A DNA stretch of 64,000 nucleotides from Montifringilla adamsi. Taxonomy: Eukaryota > Chordata > Aves > Passeriformes > Passeridae. Positions within the stretch are counted from its first letter, which is position 1. Every line of letters starts with the position of its first letter. Under the pieces are notes generated by a model. That model saw only the letters and a program-made list of their open reading frames with translations. It made no database searches and had not been told where the DNA came from. The translations under genes and the position numbers were made by a program. Positions 11,761-25,313 of this stretch are shown here, piece after piece. The stretch lies in NCBI GenBank assembly GCA_017590115.1, contig JAGGNK010011225.1, positions 1,985,387 through 2,049,386 of the forward strand, given 5' to 3'.

Positions 11761-12145
11761 TTTCTAAGGAAAGGGTGCATGGAGGACAGAAACAAGCAAT
11801 GACAAAACTGTAGGATCTGTTCTCTTGTATTTTCCAAAAGGACTGGTTTTGGGTTGAATATACTGTCTCATGTATGTATTTCTGAAGAATATTACAGACT
11901 TTAGACTCCTCAAATGAGATCTTTGCTGCATGTGAGTCATTCATACTGTATGCCTTCACGTCATAAAGACCTTAAGTGGTAGGAGCTAAGTTTTCTCCCT
12001 TCTTCCAGTATGCCAGGCAGAGTCTTCTTGGTTTCTGTGAGGAGTTTATGAAGCTAGGCAGTATAGCTGCCAGGGAGGAGGGTGGATTTTGGCCTTCACA
12101 TCATTGTTGTGAACATTCTTCTGGCCAGGTCCTCTGTATGGAAAC

Positions 12146-12165
12146 ACCCAAGAATATTCTTGGGT
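12146..12165. repeat. Perfect 20-bp palindrome
   Basis: A self-complementary sequence with no spacer. Each half is ACCCAAGAAT or its complement. The next base pair outward (C and A) does not match, so the palindrome is exactly 20 bp. Confidence 0.9.
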
Positions 12166-15100
12166 ACAGAACAGGCAATAAGGGACAGAGTGAATAATTT
12201 CCTTCAAAAGATCTAAAGAATGAATAAAACAATTTTCATTGTGCAGTTCCTATCTGTGTGCAACAACACCAAGTATTTTATTGCAAACACTGTTCTCTGG
12301 GCTTATAATTATGGTCACTGAAAAAGTTTTTAATGGTGGATTTGAAAGACATACTGCCATCAGCTGAAAAGTTATAAAGATCTTCTTTCCATCTATTTTT
12401 TTCAGATCAGTTTGGGGTGGTCACTTAGAAACAAATTGAGTCTCTAAATAAATCTTATTTATTACTTTTCAAAGATCCCTTTCCACTCCTCTTCTTAAGC
12501 AGTGACACCAACTCTTTTAATCTAGCCATTTAAAATCAGTTGATTCATGCTGGTAATAGAAAATCCCTAGAAATTTAACACCACTTGGATCTTAATTACC
12601 AAGAAAGCCATTATGTGAATTAGATTGGAATATAGTATGCTTTTATATAGCCCGTTTCCCACATAAGGTGCAGTGGCAGTGAGACGTTTATGATGAACTG
12701 AACAATGTCTGATAATAAAACTGCATCACTCCACTAATCTGAAAGGTCCTAAGAGTGATACACTTTTTTTTCAAGGTAGCTTTATAGTAGGGTTCTTCAG
12801 TCTGGAATGCTGGCTGCTGTCAGGTAATATGTCATTTTTCAAGTCTTGCTGCTCACATTTCTCAAACTTGGCAAGGTAAGAAGTGACATGCTGAGTCAAA
12901 GTTCTGCTATCTACATCCAACTGTACATTCAGACTGACATGAGAACCTTAAATATTCACAGAGTTATTATAGTTAATAAGCACATTTACTTCTCTCTGTC
13001 AGGGAAATCAAATATATGCATTGGAGGATTTCACTTGACATTGTCCAAAAGTTATGTAAAAACATGCTGTATAGCTAAACTTACCCTCCATATACAACAA
13101 TAATGAAGAAATCCTTTTTTTATACCTCTATTTAATAAAATATAAATATTCTGCCATTTTTTAGATTAGTCACCATGACTTAAAACAGCAGATGCATCAA
13201 AGTTTAAATATCTTTCAGTGAATTTTTTTGATAGAATAGAAAAAGTAGTTGAATACAAAACACACTTATTTACACACTTTTGTTTAAACTGCAAATTATC
13301 CTGTCTCTGCATGTTTCTGTCAAAGAAGAATTTTCTGTAGGCAAAGAATATATAAATATATAGCAAGTGAAACTGCTATATCAATTTACTCTGAAAATTA
13401 GCAATGTCTTTGCCTTGTACTGGGCAATCTTGTGCACATGATACACAATTGTCTACTCTTGAATTCCAGACAGACAGTCAAAACTCTACAAGTGACCTGA
13501 ATAGTTCTGGTGATATTTTAAGATTTGTCTATATTTCTTCATATTTTTGGCCTATGTCTTTTATACTGCTATTTCTCACTTTTAAGTTGGATCATAAACC
13601 ATGCTTTGGTACCTCATAAACAATGTTTTAGTGTGATATTGCCAACAGACGTAAACCTCAGGTATGTATTCTCCATAGTAAAATTTTGGATAGCAAAACC
13701 AACATGCCAGGATCCAAAAGAGCTTAATTTGAAATAGCTCCTATTTTAACATGACACATAATTAAAAGCAACGGAGTCCAGCCTCTGTAGTGGTATCTAC
13801 TGCTTTTTAGGTATCCAGGCTGCATAGACGCAGCTGTAGAGGCCCAAAGTCAAAGAGAGAAGTTGAAGAGGAATTATCTGCTGTACTTAATTTAGGATAT
13901 AAGCAGAAAAGTTGAACCACCAAGAACTTGTTTTGCATACTACGAGGAAAGTAAACTTTGCTATTGAAATCGAATTTCAACTTTGATGGAAGCCTCCATT
14001 TCCAGTTTGTACGTATTAAAACAGGACTTGAATATTAAAAAAAACCCCAAAAACCAAAAAACCAAAGAGCCTTATTATTCAGGGCCCAATGGAAAACACT
14101 AAAGCATGAGACTGTGCTCCTGCAAGTGAAGAGGTCTGGGGCAAAGAATGGCCAGGAATGGAATAGCTCAGATAGATGGCATGACTTTCCAAACCTCAGT
14201 CTTAAGCAGAAGAGGGAGAAGTCTTCTTTTATTGTTTTATACTCTAAAACCAGGTCTTTTTTTCCCCTACAGGACTCTGGTGTGGTTGTCTTGCATAGCA
14301 TATAATACAAAAAGGTGAGGAAAAAAAGGACTGTGATTTCCTGAATTCACAAATATCAAAAGAAACCTTCTTATTCATTTAAGTGAAATATTTCCAAATT
14401 TTGTGCAGTATTTTTTACTGTAAAACATTATAATTACAGTAGGTGTTAGAACAAAATTAATGCCTCACTATGCAGTACAAATTAATGGAGAATAAAGGTA
14501 AAACCTGCATGGCTTTTATAATAAGTTATTGTGTGTATATATATAAATAATATGTATGGACAAAAGAGAAGCCATTTCTGATTTACCTCAGTGGAAGAGA
14601 GGGATGAACACAGTCTTTGAATTACAGAAGCAACTGTAATGCTCTCACATACTTTCTTGGTTTCTGTATTCTCAGTTTTGAGGACCTTCATTATTACTAG
14701 CTTCCCCAAAATACTGCACATCAAAATAAATGGACATGTTTATATTATACTATCATAAACAACCACTATTGTAACCATCCAAACATATTAAAACCAGTAC
14801 AATTGCAACAAAAAAAAAGAAAAAAAACACAATAAAATTTAACAAAGTGTTGTAATAAATGATAAATTAGTATCAATTCCTTTAGTTTTGCATATTAATA
14901 TATTGGTCATAATAAAAATGTTTGATCTTTAAGACAATATAATATGAAATACCATTGGTATTTCTGAAATTGATCATAATTCACTACAAGCACAGTAGGT
15001 GTCCCCAGCAGTTTGGCCTGATGGAGAACAATGGAGATAAATATACTCTGACCTTCACAAGTTGATTGATATTATATAAGGAGGTCCAGAGGAGGAATAG

Positions 15101-16287
15101 CATTACTTAGAGACACTCTATGCAGAAGAAGAAAAAAAGAAGGCAAAGTAATGGGTAGCAGACTAGTGTCAATTTTCATAGGAATTTCAAGACATTGAAA
15201 GCTGTGTTTCCCCTCCCATCATGAGAAAATATTTTAAGAAATCATTATTAGAAAAGTAAATGCCTTTCTTGGTCTGAGCTACAGTGTGACCACATTCCAT
15301 TAAAGTGCTGGGCATTTATCTAGGGAAAAAAGCTGAAGCTAAAAGGAAGAAGCAAAAAATGAGTGGGTCTTTTTTCATTTTTTATCACATTTGCTATATA
15401 TTACTATTCTTTAGACCAACTTTTAATTTGGGAAGAACTGATCAATAAAGAGCTGAGGCAGTAAAGAGCCTCTACTTCTATGGACCTCTGTAGTTATTGA
15501 CCAACTCTTTAAAAGCATAACCTTACATGAAACAAATACCTCAATTTCTCTGTACTTTTAATCTTTTAAGACAAATTTCCTGCCCTTTTAGCCCCTTTCA
15601 TTTCTTCTGTGCTGGGATGGGATGTTTCTCCCACCCTCCACTCTGCTCTGCTCTGCCAGTGTGTTGTTTCTTATGTCTATGTCCAGCATTACCTGTTCTG
15701 CATTTCAAAAACACTGCTCTACCTCAGAAAGCTCCCTGCTATATTTTGACCCTCAGGTTTTTATCTTGCTCAGTGTTCAGTATTCCCAAACACCCACTCT
15801 GTGCTGCACTTTGCCCAATCAACATTTCTTGAAGCTAGAGAAGACAATTACACCCACATTTCTTTTGGCAGTTTAGGCATCTTCTAGTATCTTGTCTCTC
15901 ATGCTACCCTTGATGAGCGCTGGCTTCTTTTCCCTTAATCAGTTCTCTCTATAATTATTTCTCTCCTTAATCAGTTGTCTGATTACTATTAACTCTCTAC
16001 CAACATGATTTTTCCCATCATCTGACATTGACAGTCAGCCCCACCTTGCTCATACTAGAAGCTTCCACTCTCAATTTTTTGACACCCACATACTGCTGCT
16101 AAAATTAGTATCAACCTGAGTATCTCATGCAAAATTACAAGTATGGGTTGGACAAGTGGTGGGAGTCTGCTGGACCACTTCCACTAAGAATATTGACACC
16201 TGTACTCTTCTGCTGAGAGACTGATTTTCAGAAACTCAGTGGAGAACTAAAGTAAAGAATGCTTAAAACAAACAAAAAAAGAGTTCC

Positions 16288-16308
16288 TTTTTTTTTTTTT
16301 TTTTTTTT
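16288..16308 (+). repeat. T homopolymer, 21 bases
   Basis: An uninterrupted run of T. It could be the complement of a poly-A tail from a minus-strand retroposition, but I see no matching element beside it. Confidence 0.9.
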
Positions 16309-17024
16309 CATTTCTGCTGGGAGATGCTCTGAAGGATTCTTCAACTGGGCAATCTGCAACTTGTTTACTACATCCATTCTTCCCCAGTTCAATTAATAAG
16401 CACGTTAAAATGTGACTATAGCAAATACCTGCATGGTCTAATTCAAAAATGATGAGGCAGTCTGAGTCTGTAAAATCTAAATGCATTCTGCAACATTATT
16501 TAGCAGCAGAAAAAAAACCCACATATTTTACTGAAATTGCTATGAATACTAATAAAATACCAATTAGATTAAGATTTTTCAGATCTGGTAATTTTAGATC
16601 CTTGACATGATTACACATGGCTTTTCCTAAATTCCCTTCAGCTGTTATGTTTTCCTCTTTGATATGCAACTGGATACCAAGTCTTCAGGAAATAGATGCT
16701 TACCATTTTAAGATGGAAGCTTGTACAATGTCCCATTTTGTTCAAAAATCATTTTGTTCAAAAATATTTCTGAGAATATCATCTATCTTCAATTTAATTT
16801 CCTTTAAGAACATTTGCACTATGTTTGCTGAGTTGTTTCCAGAGTGCTGATAATATGGTGGTGAGTGGTATCATGTTCCACTCCTAAGAGAGCAGCCAGG
16901 ATTCATAGGTACCTATGATCAAAAAGGAAAAACAGATGTCAGAAAGGTCTGAAAACATGAAGTCTTGTTAACAAATTATACACACAGCATGGAAATAAGT
17001 ATGTTAATGCCTTGACTTCTAGTA

Positions 17025-17430
17025 GTGAAAGAAATAAAAGAGTGAAAGAAAAGATGGAAGGGAGAGAGGGGTTAGATAGGAGAAGAAAGGAGATCACCTG
17101 TCCTGGGTCCAGAATCAATCCAACCAACAGGGTGTCCAGGATCCTGGGGGGCACATCCAAGGCTTTGTTAGTATACCTTTTAATAGGTATACTAACCCTG
17201 AGGCAAAGTTTCCCCACGCTGAGGCAAAGTTTCTCACTTTCCATGCAAATAAGTTATCAGGCACAGCCCATTCTTCTAGGCCTTTCTGGAAATGGGTCAG
17301 AGGGCTTCAGGGGTCTTTGGTGTTCTCATCCCCCTCTCCCTGACCTCAATCTTGCACTTAGGCAGTACTGTGTTGGACTTATCTGCAGGAACCAGAACAA
17401 GGACATTTATCACAGAAAAGTGCTGTCACA
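17025..17430 (-). mobile_element. Probable solo LTR, retroviral type, minus strand
   Basis: Read on the minus strand, the block starts with TGTGACAGCACTT (from 17430), passes through a purine/pyrimidine-balanced region, and reaches a TATA-like TATTAAAAGG (complement of 17176-17185). It then continues into a C/T-rich tail (CTCCTTTCTTCTCC and CTTTCACTCTTTTATTTC). That order, U3, TATA, then a pyrimidine-rich R/U5, is typical of avian retroviral LTRs and resembles the 38100-38532 block in layout. No AATAAA was found in the tail and no internal retroviral genes are present. A 22-base local duplication (TGAGGCAAAGTTTC twice, about 17199 and 17220) lies just upstream of the TATA in LTR orientation. 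Family and borders are uncertain. Confidence 0.45.
17167..17196. repeat. Perfect hairpin, 11-bp arms, 8-base loop
   Basis: GTTAGTATACC, loop TTTTAATA, then GGTATACTAAC. The arms are exact complements. The hairpin includes the TATA-like box of the probable LTR at 17025-17430. Confidence 0.9.
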
Positions 17431-18866
17431 GTATGCCATGGCATGGCCCCTTCACCACCCACAGCCTGTTTTTCCTTTTCTGTTTGCACAGCAGGTTCTT
17501 ACACAGCTTTAATGGCTATTGATGTTTGAGACATGATACCCCTTAACCCCTTATTTTCTGGGCTTCTTCAGGTGCTATATGGTTGGAAGCTGTAGTGATC
17601 TAATGGGTTCCACTGACAACCATTTCGCTATTCTCTCAGAATTCCCTCCATTAAAATCAAAACATTGTTTCTCAGAACAATGACAATCTCTAGCTATTTC
17701 TGAAAAAATTGACAAAATTTTTTTTTTTTTTTGTTTTGGATACTTGTCCATGCTATGTGGTTACTAATACTAGAAAAATTGCAATTTTTCACTCTTGGTT
17801 TTCACTCATGGTGAAGGAATGATTTTTAAGCATTAAGTTGGAAATATATGGAGCTCAGATGTCTAAGTAGAATCCAGGGATGAAGTGAATTCAAATATTT
17901 ATACTCAGATATTTGGGCTGTTTTTTTTTTTTAATTCCCCTCTCCAGAGGGAACATACTTATGCTTCTAAATCCATACTTCGGGATTCCAATAAAATGAT
18001 CCAAGTTTAAAGACAACAATTCACTTCTAGTAACAGATGGTCCTTTTGTGGTGAAGATCTTTTAAATTCAGGCCATATGTATTAGAGATCAAACTCTAGA
18101 GTTGCAAGTTTTCAGTAGAATAGAAAGGTAAAACTGCCTCTCAAGGCTTTTCTATGGATTAACAGCTAATGTTTACATAGAAGTAAGAAAGGCTGAAAAT
18201 ATTAGTATTAACATAATACAGGAAATGAGCTACACTTTTTTTTAAAAAAAAATCATTATTGGGAGCTGTGCATCAAGCACCCTTCACATTGCATTGAACA
18301 CTGTAGCTCATTTAGTTCACTTGTCATTAACAAACCAGGAGAGTAGGTATTGAAGTATTGCAGCACTGATATAACTTGTCATAATGGAGTACTTCAAAAG
18401 GTGCTTAAATATTTTTAAACAATTTGTCATTTTTCTTTATTCAAGCAGCAGCCCTCTGATCAAAGAAAAAATGCAAACCAAGAACAAAAGCAGGCAGAGA
18501 GTAAGGAGGTAAAGATCACTCAACATGGATCACTGGTTGTTCAAACTATTTCCAGGTTGCTTGGCAGACCTCCAGGGGTGCAATTCAACTTTGTACAGGT
18601 TACAGAGGGAAATCCATTTATGTTTCTAACAGAGCAATTTTACAGCGTGATGCTAAAACAAAAACAAGAAAAAACTCTTTAGATGGTCTGATTGTTAATT
18701 TTCCAGATGATATTTCTTAGGCATACAATTTTTTTAAAATTATTCTTTACAAAAGAAAGATAAAATGGGGACACAGCGCTGGAAAATCGACCTGGAATTA
18801 ATTGGGCAGGTGGGCAACTCTACTTTCTAATTAAATTCTCTGCTTTCTAATAGTATCATTTTATTC
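17431..18866. other. AT-rich non-coding DNA
   Basis: No gene recognised. It holds T runs at about 17719-17732 and 17921-17932. The segment around 18445-18520 is preceded by a pyrimidine-rich stretch ending in AG but opens no coding frame of note. Confidence 0.5.
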
Positions 18867-19967
18867 AGTTTGCATGGCAAAGTTTTGGAGCATGGGGGCT
18901 ACAGGTGTGTTTTCTATGAGAAGCTGTCAGGAGCTTCTCCCATGTTCAACTGAGTCAATGCCAGCTGGCTCCAAGAGGCACCTGCCTCTGGCCGAGGACA
19001 CACCCATCAGCAATGGGAGTAACACCTCCAGGATAATGTATTCAAGACAGCAAAAAACCCCTCAAACTCCTGCAGAAAAAACAGCCAGAAAGGAGCGAGA
19101 ATGTATGAGAGAATTAGCCAGGCAGATGTCAGGGTTGGTGGAGAAATAGTGGGAGGAGGTGCTCCAGGAGCTGGAGCTGAGGTTGCATGCGGTCCATGGG
19201 TGAAGACCATGGTGAGGTCCACGGAGGTCTATAGGGAAGAAGAGATCCCCTTGCAGCCAATGAAGGCACAACCTCATACTAGTGAAGGTAAATGCCTGAA
19301 GACAGCTGTGACCCAGTGGGAAGCCTGTGCTGGATCAGGAGACTGGCAGGACCTGTGAACTGGTGCAGCAAGGAATCCATGCTGGAGCAGGTTTGCTGGC
19401 AGGATGTGTGACTGCAAGAGAGACCCACACTGAAACAGCCTATTTCTAAAAGACTGAAGACCATGAAAGGGACCCATTCTGGAGCAGTTCTGGAAGAACT
19501 GCAACACGTGGCAAAAATACACGTTCATTTTCCTGTGGGAGGGAGCCCATGCCAGACCAGGTAAGAAATGAGAGGAGTTCTCTCCCTGAGGAGGAAAAAG
19601 CAGCAGTGACAACATGTGATGAACTGACCACAGACCCTATTCCCTGTTCCTCTGTTGTGGAAGAGGAAGGTCAGAAAATGCAGGATGATAATGAGATCAG
19701 GAAGAAGGGAGTGGTACAGGGAAGGGGTTTAAAGATTTGGGTTTTATTTCCCATTACCTTAGTCTGGTTTGGTTGGCCATAAGTTAAACTAATTTTGCCC
19801 AGCAAAGTCTGTTTTGCCTGTGACAGTACCTGGTGAGTGATTCTTCCTTGCCTTTATCTTGACCCATGAGACTTTCCTTGTATTTTCTCTCCCCTGTCCA
19901 GCTGAGGAGAAATGTGAGGGAGTGGCTTTGGTGGGCACCTGGCATCCAGCCAGTGTCAACCCACCCC
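18867..19967 (+). mobile_element. Long solo LTR, avian ERVL-type (copy 2)
   Basis: A second member of the family at 2665-3734. It shares the opening TTTGCATGG and GTTTTGGAGC, the GAGAAGCTGTCAGGAGCTTC block, a GGAGGTGCTCCAGGAGCTGG block near 19151-19170, repeated CTGGAGCAGG-type units in its centre, and the closing GGCACCTGGCATCCAGCCAG then TGTCAACCCACC. The TATA equivalent near 19038 (TGTATTCAA) is degenerate and no AATAAA is obvious at the expected place, so it looks more decayed than copy 1. No internal retroviral coding sequence is present. Open frames on both strands inside it (18874-19782) are chance frames in GC-richer DNA. Confidence 0.75.
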
Positions 19968-22900
19968 TATAATTTTCTTATGTTTTTCCATCCCATTGTT
20001 TTGTTTGCTTTTGTTTGCTTTTGTCATTTATATAATATTCTACCTGACATCTCCATATTTTATAACTTTTTATCTCTTATGAAAGAGATTTGTAAGATAA
20101 ATAGTAAAATTAAAGCCTTAACTTGAAAATTTCTCCTTGTATTGTGCATTACTTAGCACAATATGGCTCGTTTCTGTGACCAAGGATATGAAATCCAGCA
20201 TATGCAGTAAATTGAAGTAGAAAAGCAGCACATTGGCCATAGGAAAACCAAAAAACTAGTAAATGTATGTCTTTCACAAATCTGACTGCAACATAAGGAG
20301 ATCAAGGCAATAATAAGCCACAATAAATATAGAACAAATGAATGCACATGTTGTTCTTTACAGAATATTATCAGGAAAGGAGGTGTATTTTTGCACTTCA
20401 CTTTGAGAATTCTTGTTTCATATTTAGTGTCTGATCTCTGAGTACCAACTTATAAAGCTTTGGAATGTACTAACAGAACCAGACTCTTATTACCTGAAGA
20501 ATTGCTCTGGCCCTGTAGTCCATCACTGAATTAAAAATAGCTGATGTCCATTGGGGTTGAACTTTCCATGACTGATAGGGCTCTTTCAGCATTTGGAAGT
20601 TACTTCTCTTGTCCATTTCAGATAGGTGAAATTTGGAGAGTGTGTTTGAAGGTGTTCTTGCCTTCTTAAGATAGTTATTAAGCATATTGCATTTTGTTGT
20701 TACATTTTTTAAATCAGAGGCAGGCTGTGACAGCAGTGGATGTTCTGTCTGTCACTAAAGTAAATTATCCAGAAGTCAAAGAGTAATATTATTATGCATA
20801 GTAGCTGGCTAAAACCTTTGTAATCCTGAAAAGAATTTTATCCTTATCCTTTATTTGTAGCTTTTGTTACAAATTGATGGCCAAATCCTCCTTATACTTT
20901 CATACTGCAAGGAGAAATAAATTCATAGTAATTTCAAGTAAATATTTCCAAACTTAAGGTCAGAGAAATACAAGCAAGTAGTGTTTCCCACTTCTCTGAA
21001 AGCAGCATCTTATATAATGGCTCTCTCAGTTTATGTATTATGAATTTGGTTTATCTGGCAGGTGCACGAAGGTGGCCAGGAATACTGGAATTTCTTTTCT
21101 CAATACCTTTATGTGCAAAAGAGAAGATTTAACTGCAGATTCATTCCTACAACCCTAACATACAAAAGTCTTCAAATACAGCAAAGCACCTGAGTACTTT
21201 TTAAAGAACCAGCTTAAAATACATTTTAAAATACATTCTTAATACTCCAGTGTACTTTAACGATGAGCTTGATATTTAGCACATATAAATAGAGCATTGC
21301 TGAAATTATATGCTTGTAAATATGTCTTTTGCTCTTTCCCAGGAAAAGGAAATCAGGACAGAGAAAATTTTGTGAAACAAAAGGAAAATAATGGAATCCT
21401 GGCAGAAGAAAGATGGGCAAGCATTGGGTTCTGCGCATCACCAAAATAAACTGACAAACACAATAACCAGCATATAATTTTAAAGGTCAACTTCTCAGCT
21501 TCTTTGCAGAAACTCTGAATATCAGAAGGGTTACTTAAATAGCTTTCTTTTACTCACTAAATCTATCATAGAAATGAAGCATACAGAGTACACCTAATGA
21601 GTTTAACCTTCTGCTTTTTGATATTGAAAATTACCTATAAAGATCTTTGAAGATTATCATGTAACATTATTGTATCTTAATGCTGAGTTGTTTTGAACAT
21701 TTGCTGCTCATTGACAACTACAATCATTTTATGACAAAGGAGAAGTTGATTAATTAATAGCCTATAATAACTTTATCTTATGTCAAGTGTGGTATTTACA
21801 GTGGAAACATCTCATTAAATATATTTAGCTTGCAGATGATTTGCTCTCTTAGTCCACAAAAGCAGGCTTCTAAAAGCTAAAGAGATTTTTCAGGTAGGTT
21901 ACGCATTACCTGGTACCACATTTTTGTCCACTTATGAGTTTTAATTAGGTTGTCTGTAGCTAGTCTTTTAATTCCCTTTGGTAAGAAATCAAAACATGTC
22001 TGGAACCTGGATGATCATGTAGTAGTGACAAACACCAAGGAATAATTATTCATATTGATTCATCTCCCCCATTTCATTTATCATAGGAAAAACTCCTCCT
22101 GTCTTTCACTTCTGGCCTACTGATTGCCTCTTTCACTCTCCAGGCTAGATCCAGCCCTACCTCACTGTATGGGAGTCAGTTCTCTGAGTGCGGATCTCTT
22201 CCTCCCATGCTGCCTTTTGCCAAGCATGTTCTTCTTTTCCTGGCCACTCTTCACAGCAGTCATGACACCAAGGGAAACCCTCGTAGTGGTGTCCCATGGA
22301 CAGGTGTGTGTTGCCACAGGATGTGTGTCATATCACAAAACCAGGGCAAACTGGATACTCCCAGATTATCTCTTCCCAGACCTGCCACCCATATCTTTGC
22401 TGTGAAGGGAGTTGTTTTCTCTTCCTTTTGAGTGACATGTCTTATTTAAGACTCTTTATTCTAAACCTCTCATGCTTAACCATGCAGCCTGATGTGGATA
22501 ATGAGTGGCAATAAATGTAAGTCTCTGAAGTGTCTGTCTAAGCATTGCAGAGAAAAGTGCAGTGCATAGCACTGCATGAGAGTAAGAATCTAAGCTATGG
22601 ATAACAAGAGAACTGAATTTTAATTTATATGTAAAACAAAGATCGCAGTTATTAAAAAAAAGTCAAACAGCTTTGGAAGAAAAATGGATATTCACTTTTT
22701 TCCTTCTTATGCATTAGCATGGGTACTACTATATTTGAATAATAAAAGTAGCTGGAGCATAAAATTAATAATTTTCCACTGACCTCCATATTCATTTAAA
22801 ATTATTTTTCCTTGCAGACAGGTAAAGCTTTGTGTCAATTCTCATTTTCCTTAAGCTCTAGACAGTTAATCTAATCCAACAAAATAGAAAGTGAACAAGA

Positions 22901-25313
22901 GTGTATTAACAGGTTGGTAAGTCTCAAATGCCCTGTTAAGCGAAAGTTCAGGACTCAGGACTCATGTGGATGCTGTATATGCACATAAGTGAAAATTTTC
23001 ATTACAGGGCTCTCACACAGAAAATAAATTATTAAAAAACAGTCATATAAAATGTGAAAATTAAGTCAATTTTCAGATACCCTCATGTATACCATAAATC
23101 ATATGTCCTTCTGGGTTGCAAACCTTTCTGCTAAATGATCAGAAACTGATTATATTTTATTCAGGTAGCCATAATCTAAATAATTTATTGAAAAACCTCA
23201 ATGCTTTTCCACTTAATTTTTACATCAATCTTAGAAAAAAACCACATGTGACTTCATATAACATCTGGAAATATTTTTTCATCCAGTGCTCAAATGTCCT
23301 CATTTTTCCTATGCAGACTTGAAATTCTTTAACTAAATGACATCTTCACTGCCATATCAAGTCAGTGACTCCTTATTTCCAAATGTTTCTATCCAATATA
23401 TACTCAGGAAGGTCGTTTGTTATGCTACATGAAAGCCAGGTCCAAACAAACGACAATACATTTTAACTTTATTAATAATAACAGATACATACATTTTTTC
23501 TTATTTCTCTATTTGGTTGATTTAACATAGTTTTCCACAGATCAAGGTGGTAAAGGCAGGAATACCAGAAGAAATATGTATGACATAATAATTAAATAGC
23601 ATTGTTTATCAATCACCTCTGTTAGTTTCTTGATCTATAGATTAGGGTTCTTTAAAGGTTAACATGTAGCCTGTACAGTCATTTTAAATATTTGAAATTA
23701 AAAAATAGAAAGAGGACTGAAATAAAAGGAGAAAGGATTCAAAAGGACAAAGAGATCTAAGAAGATGATAGCACTTAGAGTAGTTTTATTGCAAACTAAC
23801 ATGAACACAGATTAAAATGATAAATTATCATGAGGAAACAAACCACTTTATTAGATTCCATGGTTTTATTTCATTTTTTTTCAAAGAAAAAAATTTATAC
23901 AAGCCAGTTTGGATAGGTACACTTTGTTAATCAATATGAAACTAAGGATTCTTAAATAAAGATCCAAATTTATCACCAATCAACTTCTTCTGCCAGTAGA
24001 ATCATAGGACTGCTAAAGTTAGTTCAGTCAAATCATACTAATTAAAATTCAGACATTTAAAGAAGTCACTTAATCATCAAGGACTGTAAGCTCATTTCTA
24101 AACCACCTTGCCCCGATGATAGTTGTAGATCAGGTTTATAACTTATCCAACCCAAAAGACTCCCTTACATTATGGTAAGCATCTGGAGCATATGTAATAA
24201 TTCTGATGCTAACCTAATTTCTCTGGAATTGCCCAAGGTCTTAAGCCATTTCCCTCAAAAATTCAAGAAGTGGTAAAATTCCTACCTTGCAAGCTAATTC
24301 AAAGATTACTTTTTTTTCCTTTATCCCTTAGGAGATATAACTTTTCTTGACCATAAAATATATGATTTAAAAAAAAAAAATCTCTTGGAAACACTCACCA
24401 CTAAATTTTGATAATCAGCAACAGAGAAAATTAAATGAAAACGTATAAAAGCACCTGTATGGACTTTGGTAGAAATTTGCAACAAAATCAAGAGAGCTGT
24501 ATCATACACAGACCTGCTTCTCTGAAACTGCCCATCCAACTGGTAATCAGGCCTTGGGATCTTACAACACTTTGAAAGAGTCATCTTAAAAATTTATTTT
24601 TCACATTGGCTTTTCAATTTGCAGTTTTAAAGAAATAACCTTCTTTGATATAAATGTTTGTCAGGTAGGCCCTTGTTAGAGCTGGGGTTTGTATTTCATA
24701 TTGATCCAACCTAGTTTAAAGTAGAGAGATGACCAAAACAGCTGTCAGTGCTTTAACTGCTGGGCAAAAAACTTCCACTGAACTGAACTATACTTCCACC
24801 TTTAGTTTTCATATACAGCTCCCAAACTGCATCATTAGTATTTCTAAAAATGTTGCATGCATTCTTTTGAGTAAATGATTCTGTAATATTATATCTTCAT
24901 TGAGTGCTAATGCTAAAGCATAGCTACATAGCATATGCAATTTTGTAGCAATTTTTGAGTTACACCCAAATTAATAATTAGTCAATTCCTGTCAATGCAC
25001 TGATATGAATGAACTATAGAATGTTCAATCTTTACAATTAAAATGTTTCTTCTAAATCGTGACTATAATCATCTGCTTATTCTGTGTATAATTTTTCTTT
25101 GTTTCAGAACAACGAGATTTAAGACCATGCAGTTTGATATTCTATACATATACCTTCTTTTCTGGCCAGCTCTTCTTGGTTTTAATTGCAGCAGACTTTC
25201 CAATTTTTAAATTAGCAATATGATAGCTTTGAAGAAATGCATAATGCACCACAAAGATGGATGAGATCAAATAAAGGTGAAGTAAATTTCAAAATTGTGC
25301 TAATTCTTTGCAC
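19968..25313. other. AT-rich non-coding DNA
   Basis: Over 5 kb with no recognised gene. 22120-22430 is locally richer in C and carries three overlapping short frames, but none resembles a known protein. A pyrimidine tract ending in CAG at about 25108 resembles a splice acceptor, without a recognisable exon after it. Confidence 0.5.

Larger units (their letters stand above)
11761..17024. other. AT-rich non-coding DNA with a palindrome and homopolymers
   Basis: More than 5 kb without a recognised gene. It contains a 20-bp palindrome (12146-12165), an A/C-rich tract at about 14036-14067 and a 21-base T run at 16288-16308, each noted separately where relevant. Open frames such as 15527-15832 and 15622-15876 overlap one another in C/T-rich sequence and show no family signature. 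Confidence 0.5.

Noticed and set aside
17012..17512. 166-codon plus-strand frame as a protein
   Set aside because: It spans a probable minus-strand LTR. Its start is a low-complexity Lys/Arg/Glu stretch and it includes a hairpin and a local duplication read as repeated TLRQSF. No known family.
2665..19967. A single provirus bounded by the two similar LTRs
   Set aside because: No gag, pol or env between them, several CR1 pieces instead, and the distance is too large for an avian provirus.
25085..25115. Splice acceptor (TTTTTCTTTGTTTCAG) marking a host exon
   Set aside because: The sequence after it has no usable frame or known similarity; such tracts are common in AT-rich DNA.
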